From: Fragilaria crotonensis
Taxonomy: Eukaryota > Bacillariophyta > Fragilariophyceae > Fragilariales > Fragilariaceae
Direction: 5' to 3'
Assembly (NCBI GenBank): GCA_022925895.1
Contig: JAKSYS010000067.1
Coordinates: 1-64,000 of the forward strand
DNA: 64,000 nt
Positions 45,343 to 56,472 of this stretch are shown piece by piece (within the stretch, counting starts at the first letter, position 1; each line of letters opens with the position of its first letter). The position numbers and the translations under genes were made by a program. Under the pieces are notes generated by a model. It saw only the letters and a list, made by a program, of their open reading frames with translations. It did no database searches and was not told the DNA's origin.

Positions 45343-47877
45343 TCAACTCCAGGGAAGAGCAAGTAAATCACGGTGAGTTCTGGTGTCCCATTCAATTTTG
45401 TACTGAATTTGTTTACTCGATTTGAATCGATAAACACAGCCAAATGTTGCTTGTCCGGTGCTCTGAAAGATTCCATTCCTTGTTGTTTCATCATCATGGT
45501 GGCTGTCGGGTACATCAGCATCACCATCTGGTTGCTCCCATATGCGCGTGTGTATGGTGTCGATCATGAAGGAGTACATTAAACGTTGGGCTGCCTGAAG
45601 TTCATATGCAGAACCCTCAATTCGCTTCTGTGCCCGTCTCCCAGGGTGCTTTGCAGCAGGAATTAGAAGTGATTCTGGACGCTGTGCACAAAAGTTCACT
45701 GGAGAGCCAAACCGAGACATATCATCCACAATGTGTAACAACTCATGGAATTTCGGAAACTTCCATGCATCCTCGGCATTGCTTTTCTGTCCTTCCTTCC
45801 TTATGATGGTTCCCTTTTTCTTACCCTTTTTCTTGTCATCCTCCTTTCCCTCAACTTTCAAGGGAATGGACTGTTTGCACATATCCATGAAATTGCGAAT
45901 GGAATCCTGATGTTTCTTCATTTCATTTGCAACATGTGCTGGATTTGTAGTCTCCCAGTAATGACTCTGGTTTAGCCAAGCATCGAAACAAAGGAGAGAT
46001 TCAAGTACTTCAAGGACCTCAGGAACCTTCTTAGTTGTTCTTTTCTCAAGACATGTTTGGATCATTTGCCATCCTGCTTCATATTGGAAGAGGATGACAA
46101 ACAAAAAAACGAGGCCAACGCGTTCTGATGCAGTTATCTTTGTCAAATTTGTTACCCCATTGCTGAAATCTGTTGATGGATACTCCTTTCGGTAGGTTTG
46201 GCGATGAGACTTGTGAAATGCTATTGCAAGGTCATCAAAGGCAGCCTTCTTGGATGCTGGAAGACTGTCCAATATAAGTTTTGTTACTTTCTCGATGACA
46301 CCTTTCCGAAATGCATGCATTGTCTCCACAGGAGTGGCCCCAAAGATTCCACGCTCAGGGTCAGCAAAGGCAATGTGTTCAAATGCATTTTCAAGTTTAT
46401 GTTGAGACCATCGTTTCCTGAGATCATCATCATTACTCCTGGCAATGAAACCCATATCCGAGGCTACCAGGTATTTGCAATGGACATCACAGTTCTTCAG
46501 ATCATCATAATTGACATCACAGCACCGATGAGGGCGTTGGATTCCACTGGTGTGAACACCATACCGACCACACAGCATATCTCCTTCTTGCATATCTTGA
46601 ATGATGAACAACACACATGTGACAATGTCGACACAGATTCTACCCTTTGGACCAATTGGCAAATGAACACCACACAGTTGTGGTGAACATTTCCGAAAGG
46701 TCTCCAATACAGCATCCAGCTCCTTATGATAGATACGAATGGCATCGCCCATACGAAGTGTCTGCTTCTGAGCTGATGAGGACTTCCTCTTTGGGAGAAA
46801 GCCATGATAGCCCCATGCCTTGATACTCCTTCTGAATTTTTCTGTAAAAATGGCTGGAGTGAACATGTAGGGTTTAAGTGAAAAGCGATCATTCCCTGTT
46901 ACAGAGGTACGATCAATCCATTGGATGATTGGAACAAACAATTGCTTCTGAGGATCTGTGATTAATCGATCATACGCCTTGCGATAGACACTCCCGGACA
47001 GTGCCTCACCCAAAACATTGCTGCCTTTCAATTTGTGGTAGGGCTTCAGGGGATCATTGATATCGATGGCAAGGTTTTCTGCAGTCATAATGCTTGGATT
47101 TTGCAGCAAACTTAGCAACTGTGAAGCGAAGTCAAAACAAATCACATCTGATGGAGAGCCATGATGTACATCCACTCTTCGTACAAAGGGAAGCAGTCTT
47201 TTCCCATTACGAACTGAGTTGATCAGGGCATCAACATTTTGGCACGCGAGAGTCCACCCACTGGGTTGTAAGAATAATTATCAGCAGATGCAGAGCGTGC
47301 CCACTCAGGACTTGACCAAAAGTGTAGTCGGGTGCATTGGCATGGTCCAGGATTTTGAGGAGAGAAACAGTCCACTTCTGATCGGTAGTATACATGAAGT
47401 TTGAACGAAATGATGGGGCTTCCACATCTTCATCAAGTGCAGAATTCGTACAGGTAAGAATGTTTGGGTCATCACTTAACATGGACAAATCATCACTTTT
47501 GTTGCAGTCCTCGATGTCCTCACAAGAAGTGCTTTCAACTTCCACACCATTGCCAGCCGGAAACTGCAGAAGGTTGTCTGTGCCATCAAAATCCATGTGG
47601 GGATCATTCACCATATGTCGCCTTAAAGGGCAGGCCTCTTGTTACTTGTGCATGTGATATTCCCATCCTCATGAAGACGGCGACGGTGTGAAGCAGAAGC
47701 CCCATGTGTTGCTGCATGGTGTGATTTCTTCACAATGAAATTATAACACCCGATGTTTCTATCAATATGCTGTGTATATGCTGCTTGATTGGAAAAGGGT
47801 TTCTTGTTGAAATTCAGGCAGAAGGGGTTTTGACAGAAGAGCAGGGGTGCCTTTGAGGAAGCAGACGAGGACAACAT
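45343..47877 (-). CDS. Plavaka/EnSpm-like transposase
   Basis: The main frame is 47175-45343 (610 aa), with N-terminal parts in frames 47614-47231 and 47877-47623. The N-terminus has a Cys/His finger-like segment (CQNPFCLN, AYTQHIDRNIGC). The core reads VPIIQWIDRTSVTGNDRFSL (the IDxT block), MFTPAIF, AWGYHGFLPK, GRICVDIVTCVLFIIQDMQE, HRCCDVNYDDL, and GIFGATPVETMHAFRKGVIE, all typical to my memory of Plavaka-type transposases related to CACTA/EnSpm. The C-terminus has AQRPESLLIPAAKHPGRRAQ. Frame changes near 47625, 47325 and 47245 are each explained by loss of 1-2 bases, two of them in A runs; the catalytic core is uninterrupted. Divergent from the accessory gene starting at 48233. Confidence 0.75.
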
Positions 47878-48232
47878 TTTGAAGAGAAGGTTTTGAAGAA
47901 AGGGTTTTGAAGAGGACGAGTGAAGTGAAAATGAGGTGTTGAAATTGACAGGACACAGATTCACTAAACAGAAGTTCGGAAAGCGTGCATTCAAATTGTA
48001 CATTTACTTTCGGTACATTTTTGGTGTATGTAAAGAATGAAGGGGTGTGGTATGAATTCAAAATTTGAAAACCCTGCATGAATGTGTAGAACCTACATAC
48101 CAACTCGGTACTTGGTATGAAATTCAAATGGTGGCAAAAAAGACTATCCCACAAACAGGATTTTCAGTGTTCAAAATTTGGCGCACAATCGGAAAGTTTT
48201 TCACACAACAAGGAAGCACCACAAATACAACC
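47878..48232. promoter_or_regulatory. divergent promoter of transposase and accessory gene
   Basis: 355 bases lie between the two divergent transposon genes. AT-rich; no defined site seen. Minus-strand frames continue upstream of 47877, so a longer transposase N-terminus cannot be excluded. Confidence 0.4.
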
Positions 48233-49735
48233 ATGGCATCAATGGCACACCAAACAGCAGCAGGCATGACTGCCTTAAAGCCCAGCTCTAGGAAACAAAG
48301 GAGAGACTTCATAAGAGGCGTGAACGAGTGACCACAGATCCCAATGATCTGATTCAAAGTGACAACGAGGAGGAGGAGGAGGAAGAAGTGCCACGGAAAA
48401 TGGATGCAAAACTAGGACAGAAGCATGCATACGAAATCCACCATCCCTACCTTCAACTATTAAAGTCGGGAAATCAAGTGACAGCCAACTAACATCATCG
48501 GTTCCAGGGCTAAGCAGCATAGTGGACATGAGCATGACGGAAAATACAGAAGAGAATCAAATCAGTGTGATCAAGACTTGCATCAAAAACACGTGTTCTC
48601 TATTTGGAAGTTCTATCAAAAGACTATCATTCTCATTTCAGTGAAGATGAGAAAACACTTTGTGGCTTTATCATGAAGCACACAAACATTCGAGGAACCG
48701 AAAACTGGTGGCTTGGGATGCGGAGAATAGTTGTAAAACACACACTGATCTTCGAACAATGCAATAAAAACATGCAAACGAAATTCAAAGGTGAGGAATT
48801 GAAGTGAGTGTACTTTGCCAAAGCCCGAGCATACTCACACTCACTTGCATTCAACATCAAACACCTTGCATCCAGAGGATTCACTTCCAATTTAGGAACG
48901 TATGAACACAGCCTATACAGTGGAAGCGAGGAAGAAACCAGTTACCTCCTCAAGATGAGGGATAATATCTGCTACTATGCCCAAATCATAGACACCTATG
49001 CCCCATGCATTGTCGGCAGCAGCAAGTGGAATAACACTATCAACATGGAGAACCACTGTGCAACAACTGACAGAAAAGTATGGAGCAAGAAAATCCTGTC
49101 CATAAGTGATGAAGCATTCATTTTGCTGTGCCTGATCAACTATGGGAAGAGGTGGTTCGCGGAATTAGTTAAGACAGAGAAAATGGTAAGTTTATCCGAA
49201 TGGTTTGTCACAGAACAAACAACAAGAAACTGACTTGTTTTGTTATCACTTGTTGGAAACAGCGAATTGGTACATGGACTGATGAGGACAACAACAACCT
49301 ACCCGTAAGTTACACTATGATACTAAATGAAATGAAAAAACCACATCCTAACTTCTGACCAATCTTTGCAATACCATGTTCGGCAGCCACCACTTTACAC
49401 ATTCTCCAGGAACAAGGGTGCTCATGATAATGGGGGAGGCTGTGGTTGGTCACAGGTGGGAATGAGGAAATACGATGAATTATACATGGCCATCAAGAAT
49501 GATAGAAAGAAATCAACCACCCCAACATTCAACCAGGAACTACTTAAAATGTTTCTGTCCAGAAGGAAAAAGGAGTCTGGCCGGGGTCAGGAAACAATTT
49601 GATGACAAGGGTAAGAAACGCCCACACAAGTGCATTGATGTATTTGACGAGGACTCTGATGAGGAGGATGATAACTACTCCAGTCATCTTGCTCCTGAAC
49701 TTGTCTACAGTGAATTGAAAGTGGAGGCAGTTTAG
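48233..49735 (+). pseudogene. transposon accessory gene, broken; possibly DNA-binding
   Basis: ATG at 48233 (CCATGGCATC). The first exon-like frame ends at 48331, but an overlapping frame continues: KRRERVTTDPNDLIQSD then a run of seven Glu. Later parts: SEDEKTLCGFIMKHTNIRG and NWWLGMRRIVVKH (48604-48807), an in-frame TGA at 48805, then ARAYSHSLAFNIKHLASRGF (48808-49190). Probable introns begin at GTAAGTTTAT (after 49190) and GTAAGTTACA (after 49303). The 3' part has CGWSQVGMRKYDELYMAIKN and an acidic tail (DVFDEDSDEEDDN). No family call; the W/K-rich segment with an acidic tail would suit a TnpA-like protein that binds the subterminal repeats, which is speculation. Confidence 0.4.
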
Positions 49736-49932
49736 AATAGATCAGACACTTAGTAATGAATAGTAGAATGGTTCATCAAAGCCACACGAATAGGCACAAT
49801 TAAAACTAATCTCCAACAAAAGTTAAAATGAGCGACAATAACATCTATTATATGAACAATGTCAGCTCAGAACTACTGAGGTGATTACTTCATACACACT
49901 ACACAGCAAACTTCTTCTTTTCGAATATCTAA

Positions 49933-50140
49933 TTCAGGAATTGAAATTCATGATCACAAATGAAGAAGTGGTATAGTTCATATATTTAGAGTCCAAGAGT
50001 TCAGGAATCCCACCCGAGTGTTAGTAAAAATGAGTCAGTGAAATTCAGGAATTGAAATTTTGGAGCTCAGGAATGCAAAGTATGAGCTCCTATGCAAGAG
50101 ATGAAAAAGTTCAGGAAACATAAATTTCAGAGTTCAGGAA
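49933..50140 (+). repeat. right subterminal repeat cluster
   Basis: TTCAGGA(A) occurs at 49933, 50000, 50044, 50110 and 50133, with a GCTCAGGAAT variant at 50065. It mirrors the left cluster at 38491-38635. Confidence 0.7.
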
Positions 50141-50277
50141 TACGAGGAAACCCGCTTCATACACATGATGTACAAGCTCTTTAGTCCTAAGTTTTTACCT
50201 ATATTTTAGGTAAAAATTATGAACAAAAAATTCTCATATCAAAGATAATTGGTTTTTCATATCCAAGAGCCGACTTG

Positions 50278-50293
50278 GTTTTGGCACCCTTAG
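50278..50293 (-). repeat. right terminal inverted repeat of the 11.9-kb element
   Basis: Exact reverse complement of 38425-38440, followed by AT at 50294-50295. Further inward, GAATTTTTT-like and CATATC-type sequence also matches the left arm. Confidence 0.8.
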
Positions 50294-50369
50294 ATGTGGT
50301 TAGTTGTTCAGTCATGCTCCTCATATACATCACGAACAATTTGGTTTAGTACTAGTAATTCCTAATGGT

Positions 50370-52260
50370 ACAAATGCCGAACATGGTGCTGAGAGCAATG
50401 TTGACTTGGACCTGCCTCAAACTGCCTTTCCGGGAGGAGTCTTGTCCTGGTTGATCTTCTAAAAAGCTGCAAGCACCTATGAAAACTCATATTCAGAGGT
50501 ATTGAAATGTGCCGTCCGTTCTCAACTATCAGGTTATGATTGCAGTCCCTGATTCCCATCCAGAAAGATTATTATCTCCCGTTTTCTAAAACAACAATCA
50601 AGGTTATCTATTTTGATGCAGAAGCTGTCTTTCTATCTCTTTTGACATGCCCCAAGTTGAATGTTGATGATCATTAAATCTTCCATGACGCCAACAATCC
50701 TCAATGCTATCCCGTTGCAAGCCTCTTGGCGACATGGTTGGGGACATAAACACCGGATGATTGCATCTGAAAACATATGACAAGTTGGTGAAGAATGCCA
50801 AGAACATGTGTCTTGCATGCATACTTGCCATTGATAAGACAACAGCATGTGACACAGGTGGTTCTGGTGGTTGTCTGCTTACAGTTGAACCTATCATGAT
50901 TTCATATGGCCTCAGCCATGAACCACCCCATCAGAAAGCTACCTAATGCCAAGTGTGGTGTCCTTGGGTTTGGTTTATCTGCACAGAGATCAATTCCCAC
51001 CACAAACCAGGGCCTCCCTCTGCCAAAACACCACTTTCAGGTGCTAACTACAACTCCCCCCCCCTCGCTCTGCCCCACCATTCTGGAGGCAGTAATGATG
51101 ACGTGTGAGTGAGTGGTACCATCTATAGATTGAATTAATTCTTCAAGAGTCAGGATTTTCTTGAACTTCAGGAAGAGGGTCTCCCGTGGCAACTCCAATA
51201 TCAAGGTCAGCCTGCCTCTCAATATTGTATTCTGTTTATGCATTCCTTTTATTGTTAATCAGCTTAACAAGTCTTGGACTGCAGGTGTCAAGCAACTTTG
51301 TTGTTATTAGTGGATGCCCTGCCATGATGCCAAGCTACTCAAAGTCCCAAGACTACTGTCGTAAGCTATCCCCTGCCATCATAAACAGAATCCGGAAAGG
51401 AACTGATCAATGTTTGGACAATCTTAAAGAGTGTCTACTAAGCAGTTCTTAAAAAAACTGCTTTAAACAACGCCTTATACTAAGTAGGTTTTTCACAACA
51501 CCGAGGTATATTTGGTGCCTGTCCAGGTGAGATGCTTCACCTTCTTGTGCTAGTACTTGGATTGTTCAAAATAATTTCAAGTCTTTCTTCAAAAATGCTG
51601 GTAAAGGCAGGATTGCTGTCAACGATGACAATGCCCCTTGTGTTAACATCAGCTTGCGACTGAAATGTCACAGTGACCGTGACCTTCCCCAGATGTTATT
51701 CTGCAAAGGTTTCTCCACTGTTGCTGACCTTCCTGGCCACGAGCATGCTTGCTTGTTGTTTAATTGTTATGCTCATTCTTTCCTTCCATACCAACCATTT
51801 TTCAGAAATCTTTGGAAGTCATTGTCTCAGTCTTACAAAGTAAAGAACAACTTTGGCAACAACAATTTTAGCCTAGACTGGAAGCGTCTAGTCAAGTGCT
51901 GGCTGAAGAAGACCAAGATTTGGCGGTCATCAGTAAAGAATTCAGTCATGGCCGTTTCTTGGTGGATGAGGCATGTTCAGTTTGTTGCACCTTGTCTCTC
52001 CGGTGGGATGCTGAACAACACAATCAAGATGCAAATGGTGTTGCGCATCGCAGAAGCAAGAAGGTGCTGAACTCAATTTTGGTGTTCCCGAGAATGTCAA
52101 TACTGCATGCAAAGAATCATCACACATTCTCATATCAGCAAAAAAGACAGTTAACGCAAAAGCGCCCAAACCAAAGACCTTCACACTTCAAATGGCTTGT
52201 CGGTACGTCAAAATCTTGCAATTCGCTGGGGACATGGAATGATTGATACCAAGCAAATGT
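50370..52260 (+). pseudogene. decayed transposase related to the Plavaka-like family
   Basis: Plus-strand frames read, in order, NVDLDLPQTAFPGGVLSWL, ENSYSEVLKCAV, then CLACILAIDKTTACDTGGSG followed by LTVEPIMISYGL (50776-50946) and KCGVLGFGLSAQR (50906-51112). The order LxxxIDKT, LEP-like, then LGF matches IIQWIDRT ... LKPYMFTP ... HGFLP of the intact transposase at 45343-47877. Stops and frame changes are numerous. Downstream frames (51186-51452, 51654-52070, 51896-52246) look coding but are unidentified. This appears to be an older, related transposon copy next to, and possibly hosting, the 11.9-kb insertion. Confidence 0.4.
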
Positions 52261-53309
52261 ATGCAAATGATGCACAGTGACCTCAACAATTCCGCCGGCA
52301 ATCGTGGCAAAGGGCATTTCTATTGAATCTGGACCGACAGCAATTGCATGACACAATGCCGCTGGAAGTGTTGATGTCATGGGAAGACAAAGACTTCTTA
52401 ATCTTCTGTCAACATTGACTATCAGGTTATCACTGCTTGTGTGACATCCTGTTTACTGCACCTTCCAACAGGCGTTGATCCTTGCCAAACTGAGTACACT
52501 GACACCAAAGGCCAATAGTACCATGCCCACCCAAAGTATCAAGATTATCCATGATTTGATCATGCATGGATCAAGTGGCCAAAATACACTGTGCATTTCC
52601 CTGCTGCTAGGATAAGAGCATTCGCACATCCAAAATCCTACCACAGTGTCGTTTCCTGAATCACAACAAGAACTCATAATCAATCATGGCTTGCGTGCCG
52701 TCATCCAGTCTTATGTGATGCTCAAACCCACAAACACAACGGTCAGCTGTTGCATCATCAAGCAAGCACTATCAACTTTCAAGACTTTCACATAGCTGGA
52801 AACTAATCCTCTTCCTCATACATGTGAAGTTCATTGTGGCGCCAACTGTTTCTGTCTCTGACATCAAGTCCGATTGCAAATCGACACAGGATTTCGACAC
52901 CTCACATTCCCACTGTTGTGCTGAAAGATGTGGTCATTGTTCTATTTGATGCAATTGTGTAATTTCAATCTTCCGTATATCACAAGTATATATGTGGTCT
53001 AGTTCTTAACGAAGGTTTTGGTGCACACTGAACACTTTTCACATCGGACTATCATAGGTGCGAATAGAATGTGAAGCATACAACTCAGAACTCCCGTTAG
53101 GCATAGTACTGACAGTATCAGATGTACTTAGAAGATCGTACAAGGCAGTGTACTTTATATCACAATTCACAATAACGATGTTGTTTGAGAGATCATCGCC
53201 TCTTATACGATATGATAGCACATAGGTACATGTGCTAAATAGTAAGATGTATGCAAAAGCCACCAAGCCAGATAATGTACCAATTGTTTACTTGACCAAG
53301 TACCGTCGT
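52261..53309. other. intergenic / transposon debris
   Basis: No supported gene. Short frames on both strands lack motifs. The right part is the 3' flank of the MFS gene ending at 53310. Confidence 0.45.
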
Positions 53310-54891
53310 TCAGATCATTTCCACATATTCAGCTCCAGAAGGCGTCCTCTTGGTATCCCCGTCATTCTCTTCCTGGATACTCGTCATCGCCGTCGCCCCC
53401 TCTGCCTTCCTGACCAAAAGAGCCAAGGTCTCAGGCATGCAGAAGAAGTAGAGCAAAGCTGGAACAAGCGACATGAACATTAGTATAAAAAAAGCCTTTT
53501 GATATCCAAGATCTTCAGCAAGAGCTTCGCCAAGATATCCAGAAATGGTGCCTCCAATTGACATAGCAGCACTAGTCAATCCGAGTGTAAGACTGAAACG
53601 CCCAGTTCCTCCACTGATATCGCTCGTTACCAAGATATACATTGTCCCGAAAACCCCGGCTCCAACACCATCCAAAATCTGTGTGGAAAGGATCAATACC
53701 TGCAGAAAAGGTGACGCTTCGCCGTTGCCTCTCATTTGAAGAAGGAGGTAGAGAATAAAGCATCTTACAGGGACTGAGAAAAGACCGACCAAGAAGATAG
53801 TCTTTCTTCCATACTTTCCAGAGTACGTTCCGCAAATCTTTGCGCTCATTACCATAAAGATTTGGGCAACAATGATGCAGAGTCCGCTTAAAAGAATGCC
53901 ACTTCGTCCGTTTCCAATTGCAAGGCTTTGCATAACCAGGGGAAGCACAGTACCATTGGAGGTGTGGAAAAGAAACACAATCAACACAAAAGTCAGCAAT
54001 GTTGGATCACGCAAAACTCGAAGTGGGGTGTCTGCTTTCAGACCATCGGTGCTACTGGCGTCGCCGCCAAAACCCAGAATAAAACTTGGATTTGTCTGGA
54101 TGTCTGCCTTTGTGATTTTCCCGGGAGTTGCGTAAGCAGGTGAATCACTGGATTTGTCTGTGGAAGTTTCCAGCGTGAGACCACGAGCAGCTGCGTGGTC
54201 AATGTCTTCAGGTCGGATCTTCTGCAGAAACCACAGGACTCCAATACACGCTAGGGGGCTGACAATAAAGAGGATCCCGATCGAGGGATACATCGCATAG
54301 GCAATCAAGGATCCACTCAGGACCATAATGGCAGTTCCGAGATGATTCATCATTTCATTGGAGCTGACCTGCTCCGTCATGCCAACAGCTCCGACAATAC
54401 CCTGGGAGATGCTATTCAAGCCAGGAGGAATAAGGGCTGTGACGGCGCCCTGCAGGAACTTCACAAAAATCATCAAACCAAGATTACCTCCCTCGTCTTG
54501 CGCAAAAAGTGCGGTGAAGACGGTGAGCGAGGTGGTAGCCAAAGCAGCCAGTGACAGCCAAAGGATCTTGCGGTCGCTATAATCCATCAAATAGCCGCTG
54601 GGAGTCTGGAAGAGGAACTGGGAAAGGCCAAAAACAAAGAACAACATACCAACTTGCTTTTCAGAGTAGTTCTTGGATACCATCAAGAATGCGCTTTGCA
54701 TGTTGATCTAGACAATGAATTGCGCATTAGAGAATGCAATCGCAATTACAAGTATGCGGACGAAAGCGGATGTGACATACCATAGTCAATCCATCTCTTA
54801 GTTCTCCGAGAAACAAAGCAGCCCATCTCAAGGATCCAGTTGCTCTTCCCTTCTTCCCATCACTGGTTTCGGCAAACGCGTCGTTGAGCAT
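53310..54891 (-). CDS. major facilitator superfamily transporter
   Basis: Exon 1 about 54891-54781 and exon 2 about 54707-53310; the 73-bp GTATGT..TCTAG intron joins in phase and yields 502 residues. About 12 hydrophobic segments in two blocks with a soluble central loop (residues ~230-290). Motifs include PSGYLMDYSDRK after the second segment (the MFS motif A position, G-x-L/M-x-D-x-x-x-R/K) and GTYSGKYGRKTIFLVG at the matching place in the second half. Substrate cannot be inferred; drug-type or organic-anion exporters are possible. The frame is intact. Confidence 0.85.
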
Positions 54892-55420
54892 GATCTCCCT
54901 TTACAGCTCTTTGTTATTATTAACAACCTGCGCGTTTGAGACTCGGTGACGAGATGATCTGTTCTACTAGCACTTCAGCTTTCGCATTTTTCCATATCAT
55001 CCTGGAAGAAGACGCTGTATTCAACATGTGCATACTCCTCATTCAACAACGTTTTACATCAGCTTGGTTATCTTCCGTACAACATCACGATGAGGGGTAG
55101 AAATATCCATGGGCTTCCGTTAGATCGATCCGTTGGATTGATTCTTCGACATACATATCATAAGAATAAAAATCATTGTTTTCCTTCTCATCCACAGCAT
55201 AGCTTTAGAAACTATAAAGTAGTAGAGTACAATACTAATACTATATATTTAGATTCCATACTGAAAAGGCGATGGGCGGGACCAGGGAGCGACGACAAAT
55301 ATTTTTTTGACATACTTTAGCACGGAATCCACGGCCTACGAACTAGCAGCGCATGCGCATGGACTTCATTTCATGTTGAAACTCAATTTGGGCGCGTGAG
55401 CCATCGGAGTATACATAGTA
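54892..55420. other. intergenic region upstream of the MFS gene
   Basis: 529 bases with no supported gene. Contains the presumed MFS promoter; no defined site. Confidence 0.4.
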
Positions 55421-56102
55421 CCACATAAAAATGGCTTTGGCCCAATAAAATGGCTTTCAACCAATCTCTTGTGAAATTCAATGACCTCTACACAAAAACA
55501 CTCAAATTTTCATTATTTCACACCGTGAGCTATTGTAAAGCTCTCCTTTATGAACAAATAGAGGTATGTTCTGCAGATAGAAAAGCAATATAATTGCTCA
55601 GTTCTCTCAAATACGCATACTGCAGATGAGACGTCAAAACATTGTTGCACGACCATTTTTCACATGTCGAGGATGCCCTCCCAATTTATACAAGCTACAG
55701 TTCTGACTATTTTCATACGTTGGACAGAATTCCACTTGGCGTTTGTTCCACACTGTGTGGTACAAAAAGCTCGTACAAAACCCTGTACCAATACGAATTT
55801 CGATTGACGATTTACTCATCAAACTCTTGTGAAAAATATCAAGAACGGAATATAAAATATTATTTATATATGTATACAAATTTATACACGACTTTGAACC
55901 AGTAAATGAAAAACGAAGACTTGTATATCATCGATAGGCAATTCGGATCTTGCTCCAGTACTTTGATCATTCTTCATTGCTGTTGACAAGCAGATGAAGG
56001 ATCAATGATACAAGAACTGCTTGTTAAACATTTATGTTTCTACGGAGATAAAGTAATTTGAAACTCTTGTGAAACTATTGGTTCCAAGCCATTTTTATGT
56101 GG
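55421..56102. mobile_element. 682-bp TA-flanked inverted-repeat element (MITE-like)
   Basis: CCACATAAAAATGGCTT at 55421-55437 has its exact reverse complement at 56086-56102. TA lies immediately outside both ends, the target duplication of Tc1/mariner-type elements. Inward similarity continues with CCAAT and CTTGTGAAA words on both arms, and CTCTTGTGAAA occurs again at about 55821. Interior frames (55634-55879 minus, 55642-55905 plus) show no recognisable transposase, so it is probably non-autonomous. Confidence 0.7.
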
Positions 56103-56472
56103 TATGTAGGCTGTAGGCTCATAGATATGCATACTGTAGTGTCATAGGTCATAGTGTCATAGACGATAGGACTCTCATTGTAAAGCGAACTCCGAGTACG
56201 CGGCATACCAGTATTGCAGCATGCTACTGGTACTAGCTAGTGGTATGTTCATACGAGTACTACCGTATTGTCCGGAAAATACCACCCAGTACTTCATACG
56301 GAGGACGAGGAGGACATTTCGAATTCTACTTTCTCTATGGTGCGGAGTATGCATACGTACAGTACGGAGTACGGAGTAAACATACCCCAGTATGGAAAGG
56401 CTGGTGCTGGATTTCAGCAACACGCGCTATGCAAAACCGACGAAGGGTAACTTGCGGGTTGCGGGTGCGACT
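56103..56472. other. GTAC-rich spacer
   Basis: 370 bases with repeated TAGTGTCATAG-type words (56136-56165) and CGGAGTA words near 56340-56380. No gene; it is the 3' flank of the gene ending at 56473. Confidence 0.5.

Larger units (their letters stand above)
38425..50293. mobile_element. 11.9-kb DNA transposon with TIRs, Plavaka/EnSpm-like
   Basis: CTAAGGGTGCCAAAAC at 38425-38440 is matched by its exact reverse complement at 50278-50293. Similarity continues inward with CAAGT-type sequence and GAATTTTTT. The flanks show an AT on both sides (a TG two-base duplication is possible if the repeat starts at CATCTAAGG). TTCAGGA motifs cluster just inside both ends, as subterminal repeats do in CACTA/EnSpm elements. 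Inside, from left to right, are a tandem-repeat arm, a GNAT-ULP1 fusion gene, a possible cysteine peptidase gene, a transposase on the minus strand and a divergent accessory gene. This is a complete element by structure, although its genes carry frame changes. Confidence 0.8.
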
